Shown in pieces: positions 39,756-52,500 of a stretch of DNA of 64,000 nt. The DNA comes from Phoebastria nigripes (taxonomy: Eukaryota; Chordata; Aves; Procellariiformes; Diomedeidae). The DNA is taken from the NCBI GenBank assembly GCA_035582835.1, contig JAYKAV010003367.1:124001-188000 (forward strand). Reading direction: 5' to 3'. Under the pieces are notes generated by a model. It made no database searches, was not told where the DNA came from, and saw only the letters and a list, made by a program, of their open reading frames with translations. Each line of letters starts with the position of its first letter. The first letter of the stretch is position 1. Position numbers and translations under genes: made by a program.

Positions 39756-40208
39756 TGTTCTGGGTGTACGGGGTGTCCTTGTCCTGGTGTTGGTGGGAGG
39801 GGGCTGCGCAGTGCCATGCNCCCAACATGGCCAGTTACAGTCGGTTCCAACCACCTCCAACAGACCCACTGCAGGACACAGCCAAGCCCCTTGGCCATAT
39901 TGGTGTTGCCTCTGTGAAAGCATATTTAAGAAAAGGCAAAAAATGCTGGACAGAGAGAGGAAGAGGGAACAAAAAGAGTGAGAAACAGCAGAGAGAACAT
40001 CACGGTCAGAGAAGGAGGAGAAGGAGGTGCTGTTTTACTTGGTAATAAATTAAATTAATTTTCCCCAAGCTGAGTCTGCTTTGCCCGTGATGGCAATTGG
40101 TAAGTGATCTCCCAGTCTTGATCTTTTCTCCCCCCACCCACTGAGGTAGGGGAGTGAGCGAGCGGCTGGGTGGGAGTTTGGTCCTTAGCCAAGGCTAACC
40201 CACCACAC
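39756..40208 (+). mobile_element. Solo LTR of a second avian retroviral family, short variant
   Basis: I recognise this as a compact copy of an LTR family widespread in neoavian genomes. Family hallmarks in order are TGTTCTGGGTGTACGG at the start, CCACCTCCAACAGACCC near 39848, CATATTTAAG (TATA-like) at 39921-39930, and GGTAATAAATTAAATTAAT with AATAAA at 40044-40049. The end is AACCCACCACA at 40198-40208. As I remember longer family members, a GC-rich internal block between the TATA-like and polyadenylation parts is missing here. No clean target duplication is visible. Alternative starts are possible: TG at 39788 would give CTGG flanks on both sides (39784-39787 and 40209-40212). One N lies at 39820. 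No retroviral genes are adjacent. Frames across it are accidental. Confidence 0.75.
40044..40049 (+). terminator. Polyadenylation signal AATAAA in the LTR
   Basis: AATAAA lies within the conserved GGTAATAAATTAAATTAAT stretch, about 120 bases downstream of the TATA-like CATATTTAAG. This fits the R region of an LTR. Confidence 0.6.
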
Positions 40209-41699
40209 TGGCTCAAATGCTTAGAAGCAGCTTCCAGTTTTACAAGGGCAACTACCAGAGCAATAGTGTCCAAACACTTTTTTGGCATGAAAAGCTTCTA
40301 CATTCCAGACACAACAATATATTTCATCACAAGGCCTGTTCGTGACCTAATTTTCTAATTTTGTCCATAGAGAGCTTCCAGGATACTTATCACCAAGAAC
40401 ACTGAGCCAGTAAGCTGAAAACAAGCTTGAATTCAGAATTCCAGACTGCACCAGCACAAAACTCATTCTTAATATACCCTAGGTTTACTAAGCTACATAA
40501 GACTGTGACCAATAGATATATCTGAGCAAAGATTTAAATTTCTCCCAACGTAACTAAAACAAAGTACAACCCACTGAGCACCTGGCCGATACAATATGCT
40601 TAGTGGAAAATGCTAATGCAACACTCATTTTAGGATGAAAGAATAAATTGACTCTAAGTTACTAAAAAATGTAAATGATATATTCAGTCTACATCTTTTT
40701 CAATATGCCTTTTCAGTGATGGCTGACCTTCTCATCTTGAAAATATGCAAACCTATAGAGCATTCTTCAGAGACAGAATTCAGTGACACAAAGTGACAGA
40801 TAAAAACCTAACAGCTGTTTCTTAATTCTTCTAGAAAACAGCTTTTCACTCAGCCAAGCTTCAGCAGTATTGGTATTTTGGTACCTCCGAATACTCCATC
40901 GGTATTGGTATTGGTACCTCCGAAACAGTAGAAAAGAAAAATCCTCTAATGGTTATATGCATTCAATGCTCTAGTCCTAAAAAAACAACTGTTGCATAAT
41001 GGCTATCAAAAGGTTTAAAAAAAAACCCCAAAACCTACAACAAACCACCCTAGAAACATGCCCTACTCCTTCCTTTCCCACACAGGACAGCTGTATGTAG
41101 CCTGGAGCTAATCTGATTACAGAGTATGTGAAGATACCAAGAAGAAATGCAGAGTTTGGGAGCAGTGAGGGGTACACGGCTTCTTCATTTTTAACACTTT
41201 TTTTTTTTTTACAAATATGAGCCTAAGGCAGAGAGCAGCTAGGTCCAAAAATTAGGTTTCACCTTGCTTCTCAAGATGCTATAGTAAATGTAAATCAGAA
41301 AGCATTAACAAAGTCACTTAGGCCAGTGGGAACACAATGATGACAAGCTCCTTTGTGTTTGCTGAAAACTGAAAGTCGTAACAAAGGATGCAAATGAGAA
41401 GAGTAGTAGACATCCACCAGAGGAGAGGATGGAGAAACAGAACATGTTACACAGACATGGCATCAAAAGGAGAAGAAATGCCAATATATAACATGAGCTC
41501 TATGCATCGTCATTCCTCTTTCTCACTACTAAAACCCAGTGTCTAATCTTTTCATAGACTGGAAAGGGAAGAAGGAAGCAACAAGCAATTTGGAGATCCA
41601 GGCACAATCATCTACTTCTTCCGATAATACTGATAATACTGTTTTCCAACAAATCTTTCAAAAGCCTAAATGAGAAAGAGTAGAAAATAATTTCTACAG
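40209..41699. other. Non-coding spacer with a short direct repeat
   Basis: No gene was found. The unit GGTATTGGTATT(TT)GGTACCTCCGA occurs at 40868-40890 and again at 40901-40923. An A-run followed by CCCC lies at about 41019-41034 and a T run at about 41199-41210. Confidence 0.5.
40868..40923. repeat. Imperfect direct repeat, about 23-bp units
   Basis: Two copies of a GTATTGG...GGTACCTCCGA unit are separated by 10 bases. Each contains a KpnI-type GGTACC palindrome. It is a local duplication without known function. Confidence 0.75.
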
Positions 41700-42060
41700 A
41701 AAACACCATCAGAAATCCTAATTGAGATACAATCCTTACATTTAAGCCTTTTCGCCTACTTTAGAAAAGACTGAGGAGAAACATGCTGTTTGATGCAAAG
41801 AGATGTTCCTTGTCTCCATAGTGCATTGGGCAAGTATTAATATTAAACTGCAACATGAGAGAGGAAGGGAGAAAAAACGGTAGTAAAAGGAACCTTGGTT
41901 AATACTGAAATAGACTTCCTAATGAGGTTATGGGATGTCCCTCACAGGAGGTTTCTAAAAAGAACTTAAGCAAAAATTTATCTGGAATAACATAGGAATT
42001 GATCATGCAAGCACGAACTAAGTGATCTTGTGAGATCTGCACAAGCCTGATTTTTCCAAG
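41700..42060 (+). mobile_element. Ancient CR1 LINE 3' fragment
   Basis: This is a diverged CR1 tail on the + strand. Landmarks are TTTAGAAAAGACTGAGGAG near 41760, AAACTGCAACATGAGAGAGG near 41845, CCTAATGAGGTTATGGGA at 41918-41935, AGGTTTCTAAAAAGAACTTA near 41948, and a degenerate end AAGTGATCTTGTGAGATC near 42020-42037. The order matches the CR1 3' region, including the segment encoding the ORF2 C-terminus. It has its own 3' end, so it is a separate insertion from the neighbour at 42350-42880. All frames are broken. Boundaries are approximate. Confidence 0.8.
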
Positions 42061-42349
42061 AGTTAATGTTAAGAGCTTCCTCTATCAAGGCCAATAGCAG
42101 TGAATATAGGTGATGATCGTCTCTCATGGAAGAAGTGAAAATACATAGATAGAATCCTTGTTGCTTATTTAAGAAAAGGACAAAAGAAAAGTCAGTACTT
42201 TTTAAATTTAGCCAATTCATAGCCTAAGATGCTGTTGCTTTTATAGATACAGCTTTCAGAAGACAGACCATGTGTGTGGTATGCTGACCATCATGTTTAA
42301 ATGAAGCTAAACGGATCTAAAAAAACCATTCTGAAACATATTCTGTATG

Positions 42350-42880
42350 GTGACAGCTTACGTTGAATATTATCTTCAGTTTTGGGCATAATTTTTTAAT
42401 GAAGGTATCAACAATCTACAGAGGTTGGGGAAAGCACAAAAACAGCTCATGCTGGAACCATGATCTAGCTGGAGAAACCAGAAAGAACTACAAAGAGAAG
42501 AATGAGCAAAAACAAGGTAGCAACCTTCCAGTATTCAAAAAAATCACTATCAAGAATGTGGTTATGAACTTTTCCTCACGTCTGTTGGGCCTCCAGGGAA
42601 AGGATATGACGAATGGGATTTAATTTGCAGCAAAGTTATTTTGCTTGCACATTAGAAACTGGCATTTAGCATACAGTGGAAAAACTGTATGACATCATTG
42701 AATAGGATATGTTAAGAGTGTCCTACTGGGGAGACTTTTAAGAACACACTTCTATGTTTTTAAATTTACATAAGGGGTGGTCTAAGTAGACTTAAGCAGG
42801 CCTCAGTGAACTGAATCAGTTGAGGTCAGATGACCTTCACGCAGTTATATTTCTGTGTGTCTAAATATCCCTGAAAAAGT
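42350..42880 (+). mobile_element. Ancient CR1 LINE 3' fragment
   Basis: Another old CR1 lies on the same strand, about 300 bases downstream of the previous one. Landmarks are TTGAATATTATCTTCAGTTT and TGGGCATAATTT near 42365-42390, TTTAATTTGCAGCAAAG at 42619-42635, GACTTTTAAGAACA at 42733-42746, GGTGGTCTAAGTAGACTTAA near 42777, and GTCAGATGACCTTCACG near 42826. It ends with a TTTCTGTGTGTCT tail. The order and spacing agree with the CR1 3' end. A plus-strand frame of 86 codons at 42363-42623 falls inside it and is not a gene. Confidence 0.88.
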
Positions 42881-45784
42881 TAGATCTACGTGTTAAATTC
42901 AGCCACCAAAAATTTATGTAGCCATATCAGAAGGAACAAATCAGAAATTAAATATATTTTAACAGTGAACTAGGTTAAAAAATGATCCTTTGTAACAATG
43001 CCTGAGGATTCATGAAATAATAATTTATATACAGAAACATCTACTTTTATACAGATACAGTTTTATAAAAACTTCTGAATTTTAAATAGTATCAACAATA
43101 ATTAAAAAAACAAAACCAAAACAACCCCCCCCAAACCTGTGAATGATTGGTATAAGATCTGAGTAAGACCATCAGTATCTGGAAAAATACCATATTCTTT
43201 CTGGAGGACTTCCAGTAACCTTGGAGTTTTCTGAACTGCTCAAACCCAATACTCAGCAATAAAAAATTGGTTCTAACTCAAAGGCTATACTTTGTTTGAC
43301 TCTCAAATACAAAGATAGGTCAAAACATTCATCGTTTCCTCAGAGGAATGCCTTTCATGTACTAACTGAGAAGTGCTCTATCTACTCTTGAAATTATCAA
43401 AGCTTTTATACGTCAGGCAGAACAAAGTCTCTCTCCCTTAAATTTGTCCTCCTGAAGACCACTACAAAACTCCTGCTCAGAGGCACTGAAGTTTATTTTA
43501 TAACTCTCACTGCTTTTTTGGTCCTGTTTATTGGCTGCTTTGTAAAGAGGAGAAATCCAAGGTTTTCTTTTTAAAACGCTCCCAAGGACAGACAACATGT
43601 GGCAACTCATTCATAATCAAATGGCAAGAACGCTGTAACACTACATTGCCTAGAAGAGCTCAAGCTCTCCAGCATGTGGGCAGCAGCCATATGTTCCAAC
43701 ACATTTCTGCCGGTAAGACGTCAGAGGTCTGAACAGAACCAATATGATATCAAGGACAAGCAGCAACCTTCCAGGGATTGATATTACACCCCAACAGAGC
43801 TCTTTGCAGCTCATGGTCAGAGAGGTACTGTTAAGTTCAACTTTGGTGGGGAAAAACATGTCCACTTGAACAGGCATACCTGGAAATCCCACCTGTGAAG
43901 TCAGCACTATAATCTCCCCATTTCATTAATTTTTCCACTCTTCTCCAGTGCCACTGTCACTCTAACTCAGGGTTCATAATGACACACTGTTCTGAGTTTC
44001 TTCCACGCAGTTTTTTTATAAACATTGTCGATGAATAAAAGTTTCAGCCTTTTATCCACATTTTCAGGGTGATGTGAAAATGTCATAATGTGACTGTTGC
44101 AACATGCAATGTTCAAATCATACAGAAAAGAGCCTTCATGTGCTTTGGTGTGTTCCCAATCAATGATCAACAACTACAAACAAGATCTTGGCATTTTAAT
44201 GGGTACTCTAATAAAACTCTCAGCTCAGTTGTGGTCAAACACAACAGACAGAATTTTAGGAACTAAAAGGACAAGGATAGAGAAAGCAGAAACTGTCACT
44301 ATCGTAATCAGTGAGTGCTCTTTTAGCCTTTCTCTAGTTATAAATTTAGAAAAGGAGATAGAAGAACAGAAGGGAAGTGGACACACAAATAAGAGGTAGG
44401 AAGGGAGGAGATGAATGAGAAAAATAGTTATAAGGCATGTGAATGAAGAAAACATGGGAAAAGGAAAAAAAAAACCCATAGGAATTACTAGCAGAGGATT
44501 CTGCCATTCATAACTAGAATACATATGGCATAAGGTACCTAGAAGAAGCTGGATCACAAAGTCAAGGATATTATAGTGCCTTATGAAAACTCAGGTAGGC
44601 AAAGTCAAACCTTCCATGATCATGAGAAAAGTGAAATGAAAATCCATGACTATAAATGAGAATGTAGGTTTTAAATACTAATTAAAAATAAAACACATGA
44701 AAAAAAAGCTCAGTGACATTATTCTGATACAATGACTAGAATATTTACTAAAGACTAAGGCTTTTGGAATAGAAAGAGGACAGCTGTTTAAAAATACTTT
44801 GGAGACAAATTATTCATTATTTCTTGTAGTTGTGTAAGCTTTTTGATCATTTATTATTCACTCTAATATCATATAAAATAGAGTAAACAATGCTGAAGTT
44901 ACTGCTTTCACACTAGTCCTGTTTTCTTTTTTTTCGAATGTAAGTTTGGTCACTCTCCTGTTTCTTTCTCATTGCAAAATGTTTTTCCCACTCTCATCTT
45001 TTCTACCCTTCTTCCAGCTCAGAACTGTATTTGCTGCCTCACTACTTTTTTCCCCAAACCCAAACCATCATTCCCTTCTCACAATACATACAGCCGCAGC
45101 ATGCCATTAGACATATGAAAGGTAACAAAGCAATCGAACAGGAGAGGAAAGAAATACAATGTTGAAGTTGAAACACTGAGTATCATCCACTTGATTATCT
45201 GTCAGCTAATAGATTAAGTAGTAAGTGCTTCCCCCTTACATAAAAGTTTATGCACAATTCAGTCAATGCTCATCATCAGTCTGGGCTTGGCCATTAAGTT
45301 TCAATCGCATCAGCGACTGCAAGTTTGAAGAAAATCAGTGGTAGTGTTAACTACTCATCTGAAGAACTACTCATCTAAAGCCCCTGCTGCCTGGATCTAA
45401 ACACAGGGCAGGCACCCAGCTAGCACGTGGGTGTGCAGCACGCTAGCCCAGCAGATGGGCTCCAGGGAGAGTCTGACAGGAGAACATTTATCATGTGTGT
45501 TTGCAGAGTTGGTTTTGACCACAAATTCTTAACTATGGCTTTTAACTAATATTTCTGTATTGAATGCACAACTTCACATACATGATGCAAACTCTACAAG
45601 CAGGAAAAGTTGTTTCTGGGTGCCTCTGTGGGGTGAAATACATAGTAGTGAGCAATATCCCTATATTGACATTCTGAAACAGAGAGATTTACTGTTCGAG
45701 TGGGCTAAAAAAGGTCCTGTCTCAGACGTGTCTTTTTCTTCTTAATTTTTAACTATATATATGCACACTTCCATGGTTAATGTG

Positions 45785-45802
45785 ACCTACAGCCCTGTAG
45801 GT
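45785..45802. repeat. Short perfect hairpin
   Basis: ACCTACAG at 45785-45792 pairs with CTGTAGGT at 45795-45802 across a 2-base gap, giving a near-complete 18-bp palindrome. No role is assigned. Confidence 0.8.
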
Positions 45803-47756
45803 AGAATCTGGATTTATACCTAACTAATATTTTTTTTTTCCACTGGCATGGTTACTGTCAGAGTGCACATCTTCTTGGCTCATCTGACATGGGAAAGAGT
45901 TCACACTGCATTATAACACTCCACTTTTTAAAAAAGCAGATGCTTTCTGTAAAAGTCAATTTTAACAGTTTGGCTAAAAGTAGAACTTTGAAGTGCTAAA
46001 AATACTAACAGGAATTCAGCCTACACAAATAAATTCCTTATTAACAGAGGCTAAATGAAACTGAACTGCACTACAACTGAATTAAACATCCATAAAGGAA
46101 CTTCCATGAGCTTCACTTAAATTGGTTTAACCAACTTAAATCACTTCAACTACGAACACCAATAGGCCTCAGATTTCTTACCCTCTCATGATTTCAGCAC
46201 GTTCTGAATGCATACAAACACTGAATGTTGGCAGCAATTCAGCTCTGCACCATGCAAGTAAGAGTGACAGCTACAAGAAAGGGCCACGTTCTACAAAGAT
46301 GCCAGACCTTGCCTTTCTTTAGGTCTAAGGGAAGCTTTGTGAAACAGCATTAATAACTTTTGCCAGTATTGCCAGATTTGTCTAATGCAGTATGGTTTGG
46401 AGACCAGTTAAATGGCATTTTGCCATCTTTGTACTGTAAGTTTGTAGATCAAGTTACCTAAACCTGTCTAGATCCCATATCTGAGCATTCTCCAAATATG
46501 TTCAGAAAACCATGATTCCTCTTAATTAGATGAAGTTTTAAAAATCTGTTATAAGGTTGTCTATGTGACAACATAATGCAAGAGCCTTAAGAGGACCCAC
46601 AGAAGTGGAATGTTGGTACAGCAAAGCCCGTCTGTGTGAAGCCCCTGCTCTGGCAAGCCCCTAGGCTGAAACGGCAGGTGGCAGACCCAGAAGCAGTTAG
46701 AAGGGACAGTATGGGTCTGTCATAGTCAATGACACGCCACCAGCATCTAATTCCTTGTCATCCTTGACTGGACAGATATCAGGACAGATTATAACTTATA
46801 CGGTGGGCAGAACAGGAGTGGAAGGAGGGGAAAAAGCATCTGGCTCTGGAAGGCAAACATTTGAATTGTCTAAACAAACAACCTAATTTAGCCTCCCTCC
46901 CTGAATCACCTTAATAAAGATGGAGGCATCTTTTTCCACTCAGCGTAGAAAGAGTCCAAGAGGATGAGCTGATGAAGCTGATATGCAGTAAGCTGATACG
47001 TAGACTCACAAGTAGGTGACCACAAAATTCCCATCTGTACCTTTCCATCTTCGAAGGTGTTATTCTTTGCTTATTAAGCCTATCCTTCTGAACTTTTTAA
47101 AGAACAAAAGGAACACAAGCCATTGTTTTAAAGTGCTCACCTAAAAGATCACACTACTTAAAACTTGCATCGCACCATAATCATCCTGATCTATTTGGCC
47201 TCCAGTATCAACTCACTTTTAAACTTCACAGCTAAGTAAGATACACATAAAAACTAGGTGACAAATATTTGGATGCTAATAGGTAGCTTGCATGTAATAT
47301 TTAAAGATACTATATTTAAATGTCATATCTTGACAGGAAATAAGCTGCCATGAAGACCTCGACTATTGAAAGCAATTAAATATTGATATAAAAATTGGTA
47401 TAAAAATTAGTAGGAATGGAAAGCTATTAACGAAGATTAGATTCGCAAGATCACATGTGAAGACACTGAAAGTTATTCTGGAACTGTTCACAGGCAAATA
47501 CCACTATCTGATTGTAGTAAAATTTTAAAGTGTTACCTATACTCCAAAGTATGTCTCTGCCCAGCTATAAAGCATATGAAGGATTTAACTTACAAGCAAA
47601 GAAAATTGGAGAATGTATTATACACAAATTTCTAGTTATATATATTTAATGCTAAATTCAATAAATTCTTCCTTCTCCTCTAGTGTAATATCCAGCTGCA
47701 ATTCCTTTTGTTGTCCTTGTCCTTGTCTGGCTCAGAAGGAAACTCTTTTTCTTTCA

Positions 47757-47811
47757 ATAAAAAATAATTAATAAACAAATAAATAATAGTAATAATAATA
47801 ATAAAAAAGAT
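47757..47811. repeat. AAT/AAAT microsatellite
   Basis: A run of AAATA and AAT units includes four consecutive AAT repeats near the end. It is simple-sequence DNA. Confidence 0.85.
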
Positions 47812-49502
47812 GCAGGCCTTTCATGATATAAGCATATTTTACTAATTAAACAGTTTTAAGTAGATGCCCCAGAAAAAGCAAATTTTATGAAAGGATATAG
47901 AAGAGAACAGGTGTACTGCTTCGGCAAGACAGATTAGTAAGATGGTACAGGAGAAAATGTTGCAAAATCCAGTTGAGACACTGGATTGTGTGTGTCCTAG
48001 GAACAGTTTTTTGGTTTACAGAAAACAGAAAATTAAACATGCCAATGAGTAAGATAACATCGAGAACCAATGGGATAAAATAAATATCACTTTAAAAGAG
48101 TGATTTTTTGCTGTCTTTCACTTTGCATCACTAATAAAAGAATTTTCAGTCTTCTGTGTGGATCTCAACATGCAATTTACAGCATCAAAAAATGAAAGCT
48201 TTAAGTTTCTTTTAAAAATGGAGTATTTTATTATACGAGATGTTTTTCAAGGAAAGGCTGTTGTAAACAAATCTGACTCCAGTACATTCTGTTGAAGAAA
48301 AGAAGAAATGGACTATGCACTATATATTGTAACAATTTATAGTTCCTAAAGCCATTTGAAACTCTTCCCAGCACGTATTTTCAGGCTCCCTCCTCTCCCC
48401 CCGCAGCCATTATAGCAAAACACTTAAAGATGCTATTAATAAACCAGCAGTGAATCTTTCAGAGTGCCACACAAACACACTAAGCCTGAAATGTAGCTTC
48501 TACCTGTGGCAATTTAGGTAAGGCCATTATGACTGTGTTGTTTTAGAAACACTTTGCAAGCAATTGCTGCCTGAACTTTTAGAGGAATGAATTCAAAACA
48601 ATTTTTCTAAGTCATGATAAATCCTCTGGCCTTCACTTGCTAGCTCTGTCTTCCTTTGTATGTTACCGTGAGCTGCAGAGAGAGCAGACTTGCTTGACCT
48701 GAGTGTAAAACCAGCAGGTCCTGCCTTCCACATTTAGGATCAAACAAAGCTAAAATGAAAGCAATGACCATCACTCTGGAGTCAGCACTATCTAACTTCA
48801 CACAGGAATTCATTTTAAGCACCAACAGCTCCCATTAGGGCTAATGGATAAAAGAGCTCCTTCAGAAAAAAATTTTAGGAAAGGTGTTCAGCTTAGGTAA
48901 GGGTGAGAGCTGGCCAAACTCTGGATGTGCCATTTGGTTACAGAAACCTGTTCCTAGCTCTTTTATAACCTGCAACAGAATTGCTTGCTCCTCAGAGAAC
49001 ACTGTTCCTCTATGTGCACTAACAGTGAAGACTGATGAGTTTGTTCCATCTTTTTTAGTCTGTTCAGCATTCAAATCTCTCTAATCCAGCCAGAAACAGA
49101 TACCTGCAATGATATATCATGCAAGAAGAACTTGCCAAAGGAGATATACATGCATAGTAAACATACAGAACAACCCATTTTCTGCTTTCTGACATGCTGA
49201 GGACTGCACTGCAGAGAAGCTCCACTTTAGGGAGAAAACAGGCAGATGGAGGCAAACAACATGTGTCCTACTCTCCTGCTGATAAACTGCCTTTTTTTTT
49301 CCTGCTGGGTGTCTTGCAGTGAAGTGCTTCCAAGACTTTGGCATTTCACTTCAAAACTTTTTCATGCCTTCCTTCTGGAGGACAAAGAGGTTTTAGGTTT
49401 TTTTCTTTTTATGAAAGAAAGTTTAACTTATTTGAAACAAACAGTGCACACTATACCTCCTGGTTAATATGTCACCAGAATTCAGCAGTTTGGTATCACA
49501 AG

Positions 49503-49572
49503 ATTACAGAGGGGAAAAAAAAAAAAAAAAAAAAAAAAACAAGATTACAAAAAAAAAAAAAAAAAAAAAAAA
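49503..49572 (+). repeat. Double poly-A tract with a duplicated AAGATTACA
   Basis: An A25 run at 49515-49539 and an A24 run at 49549-49572 are separated by CAAGATTAC. The sequence ACAAGATTACA also stands just before the first run, followed by GAGGGG. This could be a local duplication by slippage, or the trace of a tiny poly-A-tailed insertion with a target duplication. Both runs being nearly uninterrupted suggests a young event. Lysine-rich frames through it are artefacts. Confidence 0.85.
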
Positions 49573-52500
49573 GTTCTTCTAGGTCAAGAATACAAGGTCC
49601 CCAGGCATTCTGTGGATGATCACCTTCTAAATTACATCATTATTTTTGGAAAATCAGAAATATTGTTTTGTGGATGAAGATTCACAAGAAAATATAATGT
49701 TGTAGTTTAATGTTTAGTGCTGATATTTTAACTAGACATGTTAGTTACACTCTTTTTTCCTCACAGTAAAAATTCACTCTAAATATTTTGAATCTACAGA
49801 TCTGTAAAACTGCACTATTTGTTGCACAGATCAACAGGAGTTATTCAGAAGGATAACACACAGACTCCAACAAACCAATTTCCGTTTCCAATCTGTGGAC
49901 AATCCCGTTACTCAAAGAGCCGCACTCTTGTGTCTACAGATACTGAGGTAGGCATGGAGAGCAGTCACACTTCTCTGGTCTGCTGCTACTTGGCTTTTGC
50001 ACAGCTGAGAAGTGCCTAAGAGCAGGCTGAGTGCTGTGCTCAAGCCACTGAAGCTCTCTGGTTCTGCACCACAACTACACCCACCTGCTGCTGTCTCTGT
50101 GCTTTGCTTCTGGCTGCAGCATTACACCATCTAAAATCCAGACAGGTGTCTTAGCAGGCAAACGCACACTATGGAAACACTAAGCATAACTTAACTCTCC
50201 TTTTTTTCAAGCTTCCAGTCAATGGGAAAGCTTGCGGCAATGGCACAGAGCTACCCAGCTGAAAATGACTCAACATAAAGCTCTGTACTGGCTATGTTCT
50301 ACAGGACATTCCATTAGACTTACAGGCTTGTCAGACCTAAAAAATAATATGCCGTGGTTTGGCCTGGTAATTAAAATGCCTTCAGAAAAAGAAGAAGAAG
50401 CAGCTGGGCTAGCTCAAAAGTTCAGGCCGTCACCTCAGGGTGACAGCATTCACAGGCAAAAGTTTGTACCCACAACTTTTGTAAGGATGACTAATGAGCA
50501 AAGGCAGTAATTACCACTAAACTGTGTAGTGGGGCAAAACTGTATTACATGTGTCAGGTATTTAGAAGCTAAATAGTCATATAAAAACATGTACTTTGTG
50601 AAACACAAATCGTAAACAGATTTAGAGGCCAAAGTGAGAATCTATTCAGCCAGGAGAGTGATGATGCAGTAAGTGGCCATGACTGGAAGACTCACTTTGA
50701 AAGCACACCCTTCCCACAATTAAAATGATAACTAGAGGGGAGTGGGCGTGTGTTTTTAAATGCTAACAATCAGTGTTTTGCTATTAATCATAGACATGTA
50801 ATGAAGATTTGTGACCATGGGAAGATTCTTCCCACAGTTTTAGGCTTAACGTGGGCCTTCCAGGCTTGTCCCACAGACCAAAACATGTATTTAAAATGCA
50901 GTGACTTCTGTAACTATTGAAGATATTAAAGAAAACTAGATCTATTTAACTATAACTTTCTTGTTATAGTTGTTAGTAGTACTAAATAAAAAATATGATA
51001 AGAATAACAAAGTAAGCTGTGTGTGCTTTTTGAAAGTTTGGAGGAATTACTTTTAAATCTCTAAATGCAATAAAGACAAGGATTCCCTCAAAGAGGGGAA
51101 AAATAATATGATATTAGTAAATATTTACAATGTAATCAGTTATGTTTGCTTATTTTCTTGCAGTTCTGATATAATCATTAAATTATTATCACTGCCTTCT
51201 ATAGAATTAATAGCTGAAAAGCATTATGGGTTACATATTGCATTTAAAAAAGCCCGTTGTTTTCAATGGAAACTACATTAGACTTCCACAGTAACCACTT
51301 AATTTTTAAATTTATTTCTTATATAAGTATCTCACTGCCAATCCCAGAAAACTGTAAACTCCTTATTAGCTTTAACTTGCAGTAAAAGATGTAAATATTG
51401 GTACCAAATCAACTTTTTCAATTTTGTAATATCTCAACTTTTTCATTTTAATGTCTCCAAATACAGAATAAATGCATCCCAGGAAATTCCTATCAGCCTG
51501 CTTTTCTTTACAGGAACAGCAACTGGACAACAAAGGAATTGGATCTGAATCCAATTACTGAATTTTGTCTGTTTATTATTGTAACTAATAATATATTGAT
51601 GTAACACATTATTCATAGCTAAATATACAACAGAATCTCTACTATTCTGTTATTGAAGTTGCCTACCTGAAATTCATCCCACTTTGTCCCGCTAAAATAT
51701 GACTTTATTGAAAATCATTAATCAGGAATTGCTCTAAAATGAGGCATTAAAAACAGCAAGTGTCTCATGTGCATAGCTCACTGAAGAATAAAAACTGAAC
51801 GTCCACTTGAGACAGAAGAGATCCTTCAGGGCAACACCAACCACAGGGATATCCTAAATTGCTGGTTGCAACAAATCGCAGAACATATTGAGAGGAAAAC
51901 CAGGCCTTAGTTTCCATGCACAGAAAGCTAATTTGATCCCATGCGGCCTCCTGTGCTTTTCCAGTGGTGGAGAGCACAACTGAAAGTTTTGTAGTTGGCA
52001 GGTGTGTGGGTGCTGTCCGTGTGCACAGGCATACATTGCAGCAGAAGAGAACGCTGTTGCCCAAGAGAAGAACAGTAGAGGTTAGTCATTATCAAGACTT
52101 CTCTGTGTTGCGTGTGCCCAGATAAATAAATTTTAAAAACCTACGTAACGCAATTCCTACAGACAAGCCTTGGTTGTCCTTTCCACAGGCTAGGACATGT
52201 TTTCATGGCAAACAACACTGCACCTGAGAGGTAGTTCTCAGTGAGAACTTGGCCATCCCCAAGCTTGCAGAGATGGGCTGTGTCAGCTCAGGCTGAACCC
52301 AAAAAGAGCCATGCAAGAGACAGCCACAAGGTGCCTTACATGTAATTGATTGATTTTTCTGTTCTCAAACACATAACAGCTATTTCAATCTTGTTAGTAT
52401 TATTTTGATGCTGAATAACCTATACCATTCTTGTTTTGTGTAACAGTGCTCTCTTAAACCTCCACTGCACCATGCTGTCACTGCATGTCACCGCTAAAGC

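Larger units (their letters stand above)
42881..49499. other. Non-coding stretch
   Basis: No gene was recognised. It contains an A-rich to C-run tract at 43104-43138, a 16-bp-period duplication of AACTACTCATCT at 45349-45376, an 8-bp hairpin at 45785-45802, a GC-richer patch near 45370-45480 with a CACGTG E-box, and an AAT-rich microsatellite at 47757-47811. Open frames up to 110 codons (44225-44557, minus) are hydrophobic and look like chance reading of AT-rich, purine-biased DNA. Confidence 0.5.

Noticed and set aside
44225..44557. 110-codon hydrophobic minus-strand frame
   Set aside because: The opposite strand is purine-rich, which gives Phe/Leu/Ser-rich hydrophobic frames by composition alone.
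49338..49619. 93-codon frame with poly-Lys
   Set aside because: It reads through the double poly-A tract; the rest has no recognisable protein content.
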